From an uncultured Flavobacteriaceae bacterium (lineage in GTDB: Bacteria > Bacteroidota > Bacteroidia > Flavobacteriales > Flavobacteriaceae): a stretch of DNA of 64,000 nucleotides. The stretch lies in NCBI GenBank assembly GCA_947502635.1, contig CANNAN010000003.1, positions 372,001-436,000 of the forward strand. The letters are read 5' to 3'. The position numbers were made by a program, and so were the translations under genes. Each line of letters opens with the position of its first letter. The stretch's first letter is position 1. The notes beneath the pieces are model-generated. The model ran no database searches, was not told the DNA's origin, and was given only the letters and a program-made list of their open reading frames with translations. Positions 43,906 through 54,440 of this stretch are shown here, one piece after another.

Positions 43906-44580
43906 ATGAAGAAAATAATTAGAAATATATTAATTGGGGGGTTAATTCTATTTGGGTTAGCTAGAATTTCTGGAGTTTTAGGATTTTTTAATATATCTAG
44001 TACATCAAATGAGCCTAATTTAAAATTGGATGCGCATTTTGTGGGTACTAATTTAGTTAAACCGAAAGTCTTTGATTTTGCATATTTTAAATTTTCTGAT
44101 AGTTTAGATGGACTTACTATAGTAAAAAGATTAATAGCTGTACCGAATGATAAAATTGAGTGTAAAAATGGAGTGTTTTTTGTGAATGATATAAACGTTG
44201 ATGAAAATCTTAATTTAAGATATTCTTATGTTATACATAAGGAGTTTTATGATAAACATGTAAAACCATTTTTGCCCATAAATGCAACTATTGAAACTTT
44301 TCAGTTTAAAAAAGATTCTGTTTTCACTTATTTGGATGAGGATTTTGTTGAAAATCTTCCAATTAAAATTGATCGCTGCATTGATCGCAATTCCACGAAT
44401 TTATCTAAGGATTTTTTCAAAGGAAAATTGAATTGGGGTACAAATAGTTTTGGACCGATAATTTTACCAAAAGGAAAATATTTTTTTGCAGGAGATAGCA
44501 GAGATAATTCATATGACTCAAGACATAGAGGTTTTGTTGATGAAAAAGACATTAAAGGAACTTTATTATTTCAATATTAG
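43906..44580 (+). CDS. divergent S26 family signal peptidase
   Basis: 224 aa from the ATG at 43906; the frame extends upstream to a GTG at 43849, but that overlaps a repeat. One N-terminal helix (ILIGGLILFGLARISGVLGFF) is followed by the nucleophile region STSNEPNLK, with Ser34 in place of the usual SMEP. The general-base Lys is K74 in IVKRLIAVPNDKIE. Box E is FAGDSRDNSYDSRHRGFV. These match type I signal peptidases. It is shorter and more divergent than LepB. The next gene, pyrF, follows directly with no gap. Confidence 0.82.
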   Translation: MKKIIRNILIGGLILFGLARISGVLGFFNISSTSNEPNLKLDAHFVGTNLVKPKVFDFAYFKFSDSLDGLTIVKRLIAVPNDKIECKNGVFFVNDINVDENLNLRYSYVIHKEFYDKHVKPFLPINATIETFQFKKDSVFTYLDEDFVENLPIKIDRCIDRNSTNLSKDFFKGKLNWGTNSFGPIILPKGKYFFAGDSRDNSYDSRHRGFVDEKDIKGTLLFQY

Positions 44581-45399
44581 ATGACAACAAACCAACTCGT
44601 TCAGCAAATCAAAAAAAAGAAATCCTTTTTATGCATAGGATTAGATGTCGATTTAAATAAAATTCCATCGCACCTTTTAAAAGAAGAAGATCCTATTTTT
44701 GCTTTTAACAAAGCGATTATAGATGCTACACATCATTTATGTGTGGCCTATAAGCCAAACACTGCATTTTACGAAGCATATGGTATAAAAGGGTGGGAGT
44801 CTTTAGAGAAAACCATTCATTATTTAAATGAAAAGCACCCAGAGATTTTCACGATTGCTGATGCTAAACGAGGTGATATAGGTAATACCAGTACCATGTA
44901 TGCTAAAGCTTTTTTTGAAGATTTAGCTTTCGATAGTGTTACTGTTGCTCCATATATGGGAAAAGATTCGGTAGAGCCCTTTTTAGCGTTTAAAGATAAA
45001 CATACTATTATGCTGGCACTAACTTCTAATACTGGAGCATTCGATTTTCAAACAAAAACTATTGAAGGAAAAGAACTTTATAAACAAGTTTTAGAAACGT
45101 CTAAGTCTTGGACAAATTCTAAAAATTTAATGTATGTTGTTGGAGCTACTAAAGCTGAATATTTTGCAGACATAAGAAAAATTATTCCTGATAGTTTTCT
45201 TTTAGTCCCTGGAGTAGGAGCGCAAGGAGGGGACTTGCAAGAAGTTTGTAAATATGGAATGAGCGATGATAACATAGGGCTACTTATTAATTCTTCGCGA
45301 GGCATTATTTATGCTTCCAAAGAAGTCGATTTTGCAGAAGCCGCTGCGTTAAAAGCAAAAGAACTTCAACAACAAATGGAAATTATCCTAAATAGTTAG
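44581..45399 (+). CDS. pyrF: orotidine 5'-phosphate decarboxylase
   Basis: 272 aa, TIM barrel; it decarboxylates OMP to UMP, the last step of UMP synthesis. The catalytic block is [20 protein letters not shown], with the conserved D-K-x-x-D charged network. [13 protein letters not shown] and [10 protein letters not shown] complete the phosphate site. This is the longer type 2 form found in Bacteroidota. The start codon abuts the signal-peptidase stop. Confidence 0.95.
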   Translation: MTTNQLVQQIKKKKSFLCIGLDVDLNKIPSHLLKEEDPIFAFNKAIIDATHHLCVAYKPNTAFYEAYGIKGWESLEKTIHYLNEKHPEIFTIADAKRGDIGNTSTMYAKAFFEDLAFDSVTVAPYMGKDSVEPFLAFKDKHTIMLALTSNTGAFDFQTKTIEGKELYKQVLETSKSWTNSKNLMYVVGATKAEYFADIRKIIPDSFLLVPGVGAQGGDLQEVCKYGMSDDNIGLLINSSRGIIYASKEVDFAEAAALKAKELQQQMEIILNS

Positions 45400-45400
45400 T

Positions 45401-45480
45401 TGTCATTCTGAACGAAGTAAAGAATCTCAAAAACCAACTTGAAAAAGTTCTTTATTTAAAAGGAATCTCAAAACTCATGG
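45401..45480. repeat. TGTCATTCTGAACGAAG-type repeat, partial
   Basis: TGTCATTCTGAACGAAGTAA followed by AGAATCTC matches the left part of the element at 30023, and a second AGGAATCTCAAAA follows at 45461. I cannot find a clean right-hand inverted copy. The rest of the gap to 45766 shows no gene. Confidence 0.5.
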
Positions 45481-45766
45481 TTTTGTTAGTAGCATGTCAA
45501 ACCGAATAGTGACGTAATTTAGGTTTTGAAAACTCATTTAGTCGTATTACTAAATTTTGTGTTAGACCACGTTATATTAAAATTGAAAACCTGTTGTATT
45601 TGTTATTCAGGCATTGGTTTTTTTATAGGATTAATCCATGATGTATTTCAAGTAAACTTACTATATTAGATAAATATAATAAACACATTAGGTTGTTTAT
45701 CTATATGTTATAAGTAATTAGAAAAGCAAAGATTTTTTCAAATACTATAAAGTCTATATATAAATA

Positions 45767-46765
45767 ATGATTGAAAAGAAAATAATTGGTATTATCAGAA
45801 AATTGATTTCTTCTCTATTGGAAAATTCAATGAATCAAGAAGAGGCTGAGAAAAGTCTAAATGAAATTCACACTCACTTTCAACAAATTACAGAAATTAC
45901 TGGATATGATTTCAAAATAGAGCATTTGGCTGCAATTCCTACGGCAAAAGGAAAGGCTTTAGGGTTAAACTATGCAGCGCAATGCTTATTAGATTACAAA
46001 AGAACTATTAAATTCTTAAAGGCAATTGTTTTAGCCATCCTGGAAAAGCAAAAAAAGCAACCTGGGGAATTGATAAATGTATTTTATGCAGGGTGTGGTC
46101 CATATGCGCCATTTATAACTTTAGTGGCTCCTTTTTTTCAGCCAGAAGAAGTGCAGTTTTCGTTGCTTGAAATTAATGAAAATTCATTTAATTCTGCTAA
46201 AAAATTAATCAATTCACTGGAATTATCTAACCATATTAAAGAATTTTATTTAGCAGATGCAGTGACTTTTAAAGTTTCAAACCCAAACTCATTTCATATA
46301 CTCATTAGTGAAACATTGGATGCCTTATTGTATCGAGAATGTTATGTCCCAATTTTATTTAATTTGCTTCCTCAATTCAACAAAAACGTTATATTAATAC
46401 CAGAGAATGTATTAATAAATCTATCTCTTTTAACACATTCTAAGAACAACTCAGATTCTAAAGAATATGAAGTTGGAAGTGTTTTAAATGTGCGTGAATC
46501 GGTATCATCCCATGCTAACTCCAACCTTAATCTATCACAATTGCCAGATAAAAAAGTTGATTTGAAGTCATTGGACATGGGGACTTATGAAAAAATTTTA
46601 TTGGACACTAAAGTGCATATTCATGGAGATATTTGGTTGTATAGAAATGAATCGTCATTAACAATACCTCTTGAATTTATATTAGAGCAACCTTTTCTAA
46701 ATAATGCTATTATTTTTACTTACTTAATGGAGCCTGAAGTAGAATTGAAATGTAGATTTGAATAA
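45767..46765 (+). CDS. SAM-dependent methyltransferase-like protein
   Basis: 332 aa. The central part has a Rossmann methyltransferase core: motif I LINVFYAGCGPYAPFITLVAP (about 103-123), an acidic end of strand 2 (SLLEINENSF), and ILISETLDALL, which resembles the double-E region of PRMT-type enzymes. The N-terminal ~95 residues are helical and the C-terminal ~120 are beta-rich. No close family is recognised. It might methylate a protein or small molecule; whether it is active is unknown. Confidence 0.6.
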   Translation: MIEKKIIGIIRKLISSLLENSMNQEEAEKSLNEIHTHFQQITEITGYDFKIEHLAAIPTAKGKALGLNYAAQCLLDYKRTIKFLKAIVLAILEKQKKQPGELINVFYAGCGPYAPFITLVAPFFQPEEVQFSLLEINENSFNSAKKLINSLELSNHIKEFYLADAVTFKVSNPNSFHILISETLDALLYRECYVPILFNLLPQFNKNVILIPENVLINLSLLTHSKNNSDSKEYEVGSVLNVRESVSSHANSNLNLSQLPDKKVDLKSLDMGTYEKILLDTKVHIHGDIWLYRNESSLTIPLEFILEQPFLNNAIIFTYLMEPEVELKCRFE

Positions 46766-46969
46766 TAACAAATTAATTAAAATCAGAAAAAAAATACTTT
46801 AAAAGGGCTTCATAAGAATTATAGATCTAAAAGAATATGAAATAAATATTTTTATTTCTTACTTCTACAATATTTATTCAAGAGCATGGAAATTTAAAAC
46901 CGTATTCTAAGAATTAAACAAGTTTTTATACTCATTAAGAAATAACCAGAAACATGTATATTAATTAGA

Positions 46970-47788
46970 ATGAAGCCTACTAAAATAATAAAAGATCAAC
47001 TAAACAGAATTATTCATTTAAAAGAAACACCAAAACGCATTATTTCGTTAGTACCAAGTCAAACCGAATTATTGTTTGATTTAGGTTTGGAAAATTTGCT
47101 TGTTGGTGTTACTAAGTTTTGTGTCCATCCAAACCATATTAGAACAGAAGTAGCTGTTGTTGGTGGTACAAAACAAATTCATTTAGATAAAATTATAGCT
47201 CTACAACCCGATATTATACTTTGTAATAAAGAAGAAAACACTAAAGATATTGTAGAAGCTTGCCTAGCTATTTGTAATGTGCATGTTTCAGATATCTTCA
47301 CAATTAATGATAGTTTGGAATTGATTCATCAATATGGAGCGCTTTTTAATAAATCAAAAGAAGCTTTAGGTATCATTGATAACATTCAAAAAGAGTTACA
47401 GGGGTTTAACACATTTATAAAAAATAAGCAAACATTAAAAACCGTTTATTTTATATGGAAAGATCCATGGATGGTTGCTGCTAATAATACGTTTATTAAT
47501 TATTTGCTAAAGCTTAATAAGTTTGAAAATATTTTTGAAAAAGAGATTCGTTACCCAGAGATTGAGCTTTGTGAATCGGCTATAAATAAAGATGTGAATA
47601 TGGTGCTTTTATCTAGCGAGCCTTACCCGTTTAAAGAAAAGCATAAAAAAGACATACAAAAATTTTATCCCAAAGCTGCTATCGTATTAGCAGATGGTGA
47701 GATGTTTTCTTGGTATGGTTCCAGATTAGCTAAAGCTTTTAAGTATTTTAAAAACTTGCGCCTAAATCTTGAGAATAATCAAGCTTAG
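46970..47788 (+). CDS. BtuF-like periplasmic-binding-fold protein without signal peptide
   Basis: 272 aa. It matches the helical-backbone metal receptor superfamily: PKRIISLVPSQTELLFDLGLENLLVGVTKFCVHP, GGTKQIHLDKIIALQPDIILCNKEEN, and a long backbone helix (EALGIIDNIQKELQGF). Relatives bind cobalamin (BtuF) or ferric siderophores. There is no signal peptide or lipobox, so as it stands it is cytoplasmic, or the start is missed. The frame holds no better upstream start. A cobalamin role would fit the B12-dependent enzymes on either side but is not shown. Confidence 0.78.
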   Translation: MKPTKIIKDQLNRIIHLKETPKRIISLVPSQTELLFDLGLENLLVGVTKFCVHPNHIRTEVAVVGGTKQIHLDKIIALQPDIILCNKEENTKDIVEACLAICNVHVSDIFTINDSLELIHQYGALFNKSKEALGIIDNIQKELQGFNTFIKNKQTLKTVYFIWKDPWMVAANNTFINYLLKLNKFENIFEKEIRYPEIELCESAINKDVNMVLLSSEPYPFKEKHKKDIQKFYPKAAIVLADGEMFSWYGSRLAKAFKYFKNLRLNLENNQA

Positions 47789-47894
47789 TAGTATCTTCTA
47801 CAAAGTTTGCAATTTTATTTTCTAATTCTTTTAAGCTAATTAGCTTATTTAGATTGGGTTTTATTTTACCAACTCTACAAAAATGTGTGCTCAT
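47748..47894 (-). CDS. possible 48-aa small protein, convergent overlap
   Basis: 49 codons from the ATG at 47894 to the TAA at 47748-47750, overlapping the 3' end of the BtuF-like gene by 41 bp. It is charged and probably helical (NKLISLKELENKIANFVED). Nothing is recognised. It could be chance; comparative evidence is needed. Confidence 0.3.
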   Translation of the reverse strand: MSTHFCRVGKIKPNLNKLISLKELENKIANFVEDTTKLDYSQDLGASF

Positions 47895-47967
47895 AACTTG
47901 TTTTTTTATAAAATACGTACAATTGTATATCTTGGACGTAATTAGAAAGTTAAAGAATTGCTAAATC

Positions 47968-48168
47968 TTAATGAGAAAGTTGTTGAGAAGACTCTCTATA
48001 CAAGTATTTTAACCGATTAAGCTTATCAAGTAGTTCAATAGCTCGATATTCAGAAATATCACTTAGAGCAGAATCTGTTTGGCGAAAATTGTAAGCTTGC
48101 TCAATAAGCTCTTTGTATCTCTTATTGAGTACTCTTTGATGAATTTTTATGTCGTCTATTTTTTCCAT
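47968..48168 (-). CDS. small helical hypothetical protein
   Basis: 66 aa from the ATG at 48168, which has a purine-rich GGGGGGA sequence just upstream, unusual in this genome. An in-frame GTG four codons earlier is less likely. The sequence is almost entirely helical and charged (IHQRVLNKRYKELIEQAYNF, YRAIELLDKLNRLKYLYRE). A coiled-coil or small regulatory role is possible. Family not recognised. Confidence 0.6.
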   Translation of the reverse strand: MEKIDDIKIHQRVLNKRYKELIEQAYNFRQTDSALSDISEYRAIELLDKLNRLKYLYRESSQQLSH

Positions 48169-48385
48169 GTATCCCCCCACGAAATAGTAAGTAACTAAAT
48201 ATACATTATTTATTCAGGAACTGAAAGAAATATTGGAACTATTTCTTTAAAGAGTGTTCATTTTTAGATGGTTATAAACATTTGTTTATCAGAAATAAAT
48301 TTTTGAGGCTAGCCTTGGGATTACAGTCGAAGTTACCATTTCTGCGAAAAGGAAGCCTAATTAAAATTTTAAGGCACTAACCAAA

Positions 48386-48487
48386 ATGGATAATTGTGAA
48401 CAAAACCTTAGATGTAGAAGCTGTAATGAAAAGTATAATTTTGATGGGTGCATAAAAAAACCGAATGACTTAACATTCGGTTTTTAA
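48386..48487 (+). CDS. possible 33-aa Cys-rich peptide ending in a terminator
   Basis: ATG 48386 to TAA 48485-48487. The translation has four cysteines (positions 4, 10, 13, 22: NCEQNLRCRSCNEKYNFDGC), suggesting a zinc-ribbon-like or disulfide peptide. The last codons lie inside the hairpin shared with the minus-strand DUF4197 gene. That hairpin also ends in T5 on the plus strand, consistent with a plus-strand transcript. The rest of the gap 48181-48385 shows nothing. Confidence 0.3.
   Translation: MDNCEQNLRCRSCNEKYNFDGCIKKPNDLTFGF
48457..48486. terminator. bidirectional terminator beside the DUF4197 gene
   Basis: CCGAATG (48461-48467) and CATTCGG (48474-48480), with flanking A and T runs extending the stem, form a compact hairpin 17 bp beyond the minus-strand gene's stop. 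The T-run is present in both directions. Confidence 0.85.
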
Positions 48488-48502
48488 TAGTCAGTGTTTT
48501 AT

Positions 48503-49216
48503 TTAATTATCCTGCAAAGCAAAGACTTTTTTTAATAAATCTGTTGTTCTTGAAGAGTACTTAGTCCTAATTTCAGTTTCCTCAACAGCGATCATAGTAA
48601 ATACACCTTTTAAAGCCTGACCAGTAACATAATCGGTTAGGTCGGGATTCACATTATTTGTAAAAGGAAGGTTGTTATATTTATTAATTAAGTTATTCCA
48701 AATTTTATCTGCTCCGACCTTACTAAATGAGTTTTTAATAACAGGGCTAAATTTATTATATAAAGCTGTTTGAGTTTTGCTATTTAAATATCGAGTTGCT
48801 GCATCATTATTACCAAGTAGAATATTTTTAGCATCTGCAAACGTAATACCTTTAACAGCATCAACAAAGATAGGTGTGGCTTCTTTTACAGCATCTTCAG
48901 CTGCCCTGTTAAGTACTTTTAAGCCTTCATCTGCTAATTTACTTAGTCCAACATCTCTAAGCGCTTTATCAACTTTATGCAATTCTTGTGGTAATAATAT
49001 TTTTACTAATTCATTTTTAAAAAAACCATCAGTTTGTGTCAGCTTTGTTACTTGTTTATCTATACCAAAGTCTAAGGCCTGTCTTAATCCAGAAGCAATT
49101 TCTGTATTACCAATAACCCCACCACTGCCTTGAGGTAATTGATTAACGACTTGTTGCAACTCAGCACATGCAGTAAGATTAAAAATTAATAGAACTGCTA
49201 AAAATTTACGAATCAT
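48503..49216 (-). CDS. DUF4197 lipoprotein
   Basis: 237 aa with a lipoprotein signal (FLAVLLIFNLTACAEL). The DUF4197 helical body follows: SGLRQALDFGIDKQVTKL, LLPQELHKVDKALRDVGL, NRAAEDAVKEATPIFVDAVKGITFADAKNIL and the repeated-helix C-terminus LTDYVTGQALKGVF. The family is widespread in Bacteroidota and Proteobacteria with unknown function. Monocistronic, with a terminator just after the stop. Confidence 0.88.
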   Translation of the reverse strand: MIRKFLAVLLIFNLTACAELQQVVNQLPQGSGGVIGNTEIASGLRQALDFGIDKQVTKLTQTDGFFKNELVKILLPQELHKVDKALRDVGLSKLADEGLKVLNRAAEDAVKEATPIFVDAVKGITFADAKNILLGNNDAATRYLNSKTQTALYNKFSPVIKNSFSKVGADKIWNNLINKYNNLPFTNNVNPDLTDYVTGQALKGVFTMIAVEETEIRTKYSSRTTDLLKKVFALQDN

Positions 49217-49303
49217 AGTTTTGGGTTTTTATATGTTTAACAAATATATGTTTTAGATGTTAGAATTACTTCAAATATACTTTTTTTGAAATTGGATTAA
49301 TAT

Positions 49304-49335
49304 AAAAGGCACCTTGTGAGAGTTAGGTGCCTTTT
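49304..49335 (-). terminator. probable purU terminator
   Basis: AAAAGGCACC and GGTGCCTTTT pair over 10 bp around a 12-nt loop, about 180 bp beyond the purU stop on the minus strand. The T-tract is only four bases, so termination may be partial. Confidence 0.5.
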
Positions 49336-49516
49336 GTGCAAACTAAATAATATCCAAATTAGCGCTTCATTGAAACATCCAATCATGGGGTTTTATCTTA
49401 AACCTGTTTGTTAGACACGAATAAAAAATAAAGTCACAACTTTATTAAAAAAATATCAAAAATTATTTTAATATATTGACATTCAGATGTTTGTTTCTGT
49501 AAAATAATGGTGTTTT

Positions 49517-50371
49517 TTAAGAAAAGATCACAGTTTTGTTATTATAAACCATCACTTTTCTATCGGAATGTAATTTAACAGCATTGGCCAAAACAATTTT
49601 TTCTAAGTCGCGTCCTTTTGCTATTAAATCTTTAATAGAATGTGTGTGAGACACATGCGCTACATCTTGTTCTATTATTGGTCCCGCGTCAAGTTCTTCG
49701 GTGACATAATGGCTGGTCGCTCCAATAATTTTAACGCCACGCTTATATGCCGAATGATATGGTTTTGCACCTACAAATGCTGGAAGAAAAGAATGGTGAA
49801 TATTAATTATTTTGTTGGGGTACTTGTTTATAAGCTTTCCAGAAACAATTTGCATATATCTTGCCAGCACTATAAAGTTTATGTTGTGTTTTTCTAATAA
49901 TTCTAATTGTCTGTTTTCAGCTTCATTTTTTGTGTCCTTTGTAACGGGGATATGATGAAACGGAATTTTAAAATTATCAGCAATAGGTTTTAAATCTAAG
50001 TGATTACTTATTATAAAAGGAATTTCTAAATTGAGCTCCCCAGAATTATAACGTCCTAGCAAATCATATAAACAATGATCATATTTAGAAATAAATAAGG
50101 CCATTTTTGGCTTGATTTCCGAAGAATAAATACGCCATTTCATTTCAAACTCATCGGCTAAAGCATGCTTAAATGATTCTTTAAAACCATCTGTAGTAAA
50201 AGTGTCTAGGGTAAATTCGCTTTCTAAACGCATGAAAAAGATGTTCTGCTCTCTGTCTACATGTTGGTCTATATATACAATGTTCCCGCCTTCTTTAGCA
50301 ATAAAATTAGTTACAGAAGCGATGATGTTGGGACGATCTTTACAGTGTATTAAAAGCGTAATCTTATTCAT
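49517..50371 (-). CDS. purU: formyltetrahydrofolate deformylase
   Basis: 284 aa from the ATG at 50371 (MNKITLLIHCKDRPNI); a TTG 15 bp upstream is less likely. The N-terminal ACT domain (about 3-80) starts ITLLIHCKDRPNIIASVTNFI. The C-terminal formyl-transferase fold holds INIHHSFLPAFVGAKPY and LDAGPIIEQD, with the catalytic Asn-His-Asp arrangement of the family. It hydrolyses 10-formyl-THF to THF and formate, supplying formate for PurT-type purine synthesis and balancing one-carbon pools. Confidence 0.93.
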   Translation of the reverse strand: MNKITLLIHCKDRPNIIASVTNFIAKEGGNIVYIDQHVDREQNIFFMRLESEFTLDTFTTDGFKESFKHALADEFEMKWRIYSSEIKPKMALFISKYDHCLYDLLGRYNSGELNLEIPFIISNHLDLKPIADNFKIPFHHIPVTKDTKNEAENRQLELLEKHNINFIVLARYMQIVSGKLINKYPNKIINIHHSFLPAFVGAKPYHSAYKRGVKIIGATSHYVTEELDAGPIIEQDVAHVSHTHSIKDLIAKGRDLEKIVLANAVKLHSDRKVMVYNNKTVIFS

Positions 50372-50518
50372 GTGATTTAAAATCAATTAGCGGTCAAAAT
50401 TAATCTAAAAAATATATAAGAGATCATTGTTATTATAATTTTAGATAATTTTATGTAAATGCTTTATTTTTTTGAATATTTCGTAAATTGCAACACTTAA
50501 AACTAAGATTCTTTACGA

Positions 50519-53500
50519 ATGATCCAAGAAGCACCCTACAAACCAAAATATAAAGTACGTATAGTTACCGCAGCATCATTATTTGATGGTCATGATGCTT
50601 CGATAAATATTATGCGCAGAATTATTCAAGCCACTGGGGTTGAAGTTATCCATTTAGGACATGATAGAAGTGTGGAAGAGGTTGTAAACACTGCAATTCA
50701 AGAAGATGTAAATGCCATTTGTTTAACTTCATATCAAGGTGGGCATAATGAGTATTTTAAATATATGTATGATTTGTTGAAGGAAAAAGGAGCCAATCAT
50801 ATTAAAATTTTTGGAGGCGGAGGTGGTGTAATTCTACCTTCTGAGATTAAAGATTTGATGGATTATGGGATTACTCGTATTTATTCTCCCGATGATGGAC
50901 GTAAAATGGGATTGCAAGGCATGATTAATGATTTGGTTAAACAATCAGATTTTGCCATTGGGGATGCTTTAAATGGAGAAGTTGATGATTTGGAAAAAAA
51001 GAATCCAAAGTCTATAGCACGTGTTATTTCTTCGGCCGAAAATTTTCCAGAAGTGGCTAAAGATACTTTAGATAAAATTCATTCTAAGAATAAGAATTCT
51101 AAAACGCCCGTTTTGGGTATCACAGGAACTGGAGGTGCTGGAAAGTCTAGTTTAGTTGATGAATTAGTTAGACGGTTTTTAATCGATTTCCCAGAAAAAA
51201 CGGTTGGAATTGTTTCAGTTGATCCTTCAAAGCGAAAAACTGGTGGAGCATTATTAGGAGATCGAATTCGTATGAATGCGATTAATTCCCCACGTGTATA
51301 CATGCGTAGTTTAGCAACACGTCAGTCTAATTTAGCATTATCTAAATATGTAAATGAAGCGGTTGAAGTTTTAAAAGCTGCCGAATACGATTTAATTATT
51401 TTAGAAACATCTGGTATTGGACAATCTGATACTGAAATTATAGAACATTCTAATGTATCATTATATGTTATGACTCCTGAATTTGGAGCTGCAACACAGT
51501 TAGAAAAAATTGATATGCTAGATTTTGCAGATTTGGTTGCCATCAATAAGTTCGATAAACGCGGTTCTTTAGATGCCTTACGGGATGTTAAAAAACAGTA
51601 CATGCGTAATAACAACCTTTGGGAGGTTCCGCAAGATGAATTGCCTGTTTTTGGAACCATAGCTTCTCAATTTAATGACCCAGGAATGAATACGCTTTAC
51701 AAAGCGATCATGGATAAATTGGTTGAAAAGGCTCATGCCGATTTAAAATCAACTTTTACCATTTCTGATGAAATGAGTGAGAAGATTTTTGTTATTCCAC
51801 CTTCAAGAACACGTTATTTATCCGAAATAGCAGAAATGAATAGAGCGTATGATCAAAAAGCAAATAGCCAAGTAGAAGTCGCTCAAAAACTTTATGGTAT
51901 TTATAAAACGATTTGTTCTGTTACGAATGTCACATTGGACACCATTGAAAGGTCTTTTATTGGGAAACTTGGATTAAATTATGAAGAGATTCTACGACAG
52001 GCTCAGCATGACAATGATCAGTCATTTTTAAATTTATTAGTGAAGGAATTTGATAGAGTAAAACTAAATTTAGATCCTTATAATTGGGAGGTTATAATAG
52101 GTTGGGATGAAAAAGTAAACAAGTATAAGAATCCAATCTATTCGTTTAAAGTTCGAGATAAAGAAATTAAAATTGAAACACATACAGAGTCCTTATCGCA
52201 TACTCAAATTCCGAAAGTGGCATTACCTAAATATCAAGCATGGGGAGATATTTTACGCTGGTGTTTACAAGAAAATGTTCCAGGAGAATTTCCTTTTACA
52301 TCAGGTTTATACCCATTTAAGCGAACTGGGGAAGACCCAGCACGTATGTTTGCGGGAGAAGGAGGACCAGAACGTACCAACCGTCGTTTTCATTATGTAA
52401 GTATGGGATTGCCTGCAAAACGTTTATCTACTGCATTTGATAGTGTGACGCTTTACGGTAACGATCCAGATCACCGCCCTGATATTTACGGAAAAATAGG
52501 AAATGCTGGTGTTTCTGTTTGTTGTTTAGATGATGCTAAAAAGCTGTATTCTGGTTTCAATTTGGCAGATGTCATGACTTCTGTAAGTATGACTATTAAT
52601 GGTCCAGCACCTATGTTGTTAGGTTTTTTTATGAATGCCGCAATCGATCAGCAATGCGAAATTTATATCAAAGAAAAAGGTTTAGAAAAGGAAATTGAAG
52701 CTAAAATAGCTGCCATATACAAAGGAAGAGAAAGGCCAAAATATCATGGCGAATTACCAGAAGGTAATGATGGTTTAGGGTTGATGCTACTAGGTGTTAC
52801 TGGAGATAAGGTATTGCCGTTAGACATTTATAATGATATAAAAACAAAAACCATTGCACAAGTTCGAGGAACCGTTCAAGCTGATATTTTAAAAGAGGAT
52901 CAAGCTCAAAATACTTGTATTTTCTCAACGGAGTTTGCATTGCGATTAATGGGGGATGTGCAAGAATATTTTATTGATCATAATGTTCGTAATTTTTATT
53001 CGGTATCTATTTCTGGCTATCATATAGCCGAAGCAGGTGCTAACCCCATTACACAATTAGCCTTAACCCTTTCTAATGGCTTTACTTATGTAGAGTATTA
53101 TTTAAGCCGCGGAATGGATATTAATAAATTTGGTCCGAATCTATCGTTTTTCTTTTCCAATGGGATCGATCCAGAATATGCGGTTATTGGTCGTGTCGCT
53201 CGGAAAATTTGGGCCAAAGCTATGAAGCATAAGTACGGTGCTAATACGAGAGCGCAAATGCTTAAATATCATATTCAAACATCTGGACGCAGTTTACATG
53301 CTCAGGAAATAGATTTTAATGATATTCGTACGACCTTACAGGCTTTATATGCTATATATGATAATTGTAACTCCTTACATACTAATGCTTACGATGAAGC
53401 GATCACGACGCCAACTGAAGAATCTGTGCGTCGTGCTATGGCCATTCAACTTATTATAAATAAAGAATTAGGATTAGCGAAGAATGAAAATCCAATTCAA

Positions 53501-53959
53501 GGATCATTTATTATTGAGGAATTGACCGATTTAGTTGAAGAAGCTGTATTGCTTGAATTCGATAGAATTACAGAACGAGGTGGTGTTTTAGGCGCTATGG
53601 AAACCATGTATCAACGTAGTAAAATTCAAGAAGAAAGTCTGTATTATGAAACTTTAAAACATAATGGCAAGTTTCCTATAATTGGAGTCAATACATTTTT
53701 AAGTTCAAAAGGCTCACCAACAGTACTTCCAAAAGAGGTGATTCGTGCCACAGAAGAAGAAAAACAATTTCAAATAAAAACCTTAGAAAATCTTCACGAA
53801 ATCAATGATACAAAAGCTTTATTAAAAGAACTGCAAACGAAAGCCATTCACAATGAAAATATTTTTGAAGCATTGATGGAAGCATGCAAAGTATGTTCTT
53901 TAGGAGAAATAACGAGTGCCTTATTTCAAGTAGGAGGTCAGTACCGTAGAAATATGTAA
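50519..53959 (+). CDS. icmF: fused isobutyryl-CoA mutase (IcmF)
   Basis: 1146 aa, the three-part architecture of IcmF. The N-terminal B12-binding domain (~10-150) contains DGHDAS, with His25 as lower axial ligand, then TSYQGGH and FGGGGG. The MeaI-like G-protein chaperone domain (~190-420) has the P-loop [17 protein letters not shown] and NKFD. The mutase barrel covers ~560-1146 ([57 protein letters not shown]-type block). It interconverts isobutyryl- and n-butyryl-CoA, or related acyl-CoAs, and repairs its own cofactor. It is monocistronic. Confidence 0.95.
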   Translation: MIQEAPYKPKYKVRIVTAASLFDGHDASINIMRRIIQATGVEVIHLGHDRSVEEVVNTAIQEDVNAICLTSYQGGHNEYFKYMYDLLKEKGANHIKIFGGGGGVILPSEIKDLMDYGITRIYSPDDGRKMGLQGMINDLVKQSDFAIGDALNGEVDDLEKKNPKSIARVISSAENFPEVAKDTLDKIHSKNKNSKTPVLGITGTGGAGKSSLVDELVRRFLIDFPEKTVGIVSVDPSKRKTGGALLGDRIRMNAINSPRVYMRSLATRQSNLALSKYVNEAVEVLKAAEYDLIILETSGIGQSDTEIIEHSNVSLYVMTPEFGAATQLEKIDMLDFADLVAINKFDKRGSLDALRDVKKQYMRNNNLWEVPQDELPVFGTIASQFNDPGMNTLYKAIMDKLVEKAHADLKSTFTISDEMSEKIFVIPPSRTRYLSEIAEMNRAYDQKANSQVEVAQKLYGIYKTICSVTNVTLDTIERSFIGKLGLNYEEILRQAQHDNDQSFLNLLVKEFDRVKLNLDPYNWEVIIGWDEKVNKYKNPIYSFKVRDKEIKIETHTESLSHTQIPKVALPKYQAWGDILRWCLQENVPGEFPFTSGLYPFKRTGEDPARMFAGEGGPERTNRRFHYVSMGLPAKRLSTAFDSVTLYGNDPDHRPDIYGKIGNAGVSVCCLDDAKKLYSGFNLADVMTSVSMTINGPAPMLLGFFMNAAIDQQCEIYIKEKGLEKEIEAKIAAIYKGRERPKYHGELPEGNDGLGLMLLGVTGDKVLPLDIYNDIKTKTIAQVRGTVQADILKEDQAQNTCIFSTEFALRLMGDVQEYFIDHNVRNFYSVSISGYHIAEAGANPITQLALTLSNGFTYVEYYLSRGMDINKFGPNLSFFFSNGIDPEYAVIGRVARKIWAKAMKHKYGANTRAQMLKYHIQTSGRSLHAQEIDFNDIRTTLQALYAIYDNCNSLHTNAYDEAITTPTEESVRRAMAIQLIINKELGLAKNENPIQGSFIIEELTDLVEEAVLLEFDRITERGGVLGAMETMYQRSKIQEESLYYETLKHNGKFPIIGVNTFLSSKGSPTVLPKEVIRATEEEKQFQIKTLENLHEINDTKALLKELQTKAIHNENIFEALMEACKVCSLGEITSALFQVGGQYRRNM

Positions 53960-54440
53960 GCGGCTAACCTCTTTTTGGTTTTTGTAAAAAGTGTGTGATC
54001 GAATTACTTATTCAATTATTGCTGCTATGTTTTCTAATATTTAATTTGGTGCTATTCGTTTTCTATGGTTATACCAATTTGGTCTATTAACGATATGAAG
54101 GTAATAATCTCTATTAAAGTTAATTCTAGTTTTATAACATAATAAATGGCTAAAATGATGGTTGTTACATCAAATAAATCTGAAAAAATATAAACGTTAT
54201 TAGCGTCTATAGGTTTTACTTCTTGGGTTTAGAATGAGAGTAGTCGAAAAGATTAAAATATTCTATGGAGAATATGGTTTGTAAGAACAGTTGAAAATAT
54301 ATGTATTCATAGGTTAGGTCATAGGTGTATTTTTAATTTTCAGATTTTACTATTCCTTATTATAAATTCGTCTTGCTCTATGCAAATTCTAAAAATTTCA
54401 TTCGATAATATCTAACTTTCTTAAAATCTGCATGTTACTT
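53960..54440. other. non-coding stretch after icmF
   Basis: No convincing gene; only ORFs of about 15 codons. A segment near 54225 (GAATGAGAGTAGTCGAAAAG) looks like a decayed copy of the GTCGAGA-type intergenic palindrome. No strong terminator for icmF could be identified. Confidence 0.4.
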
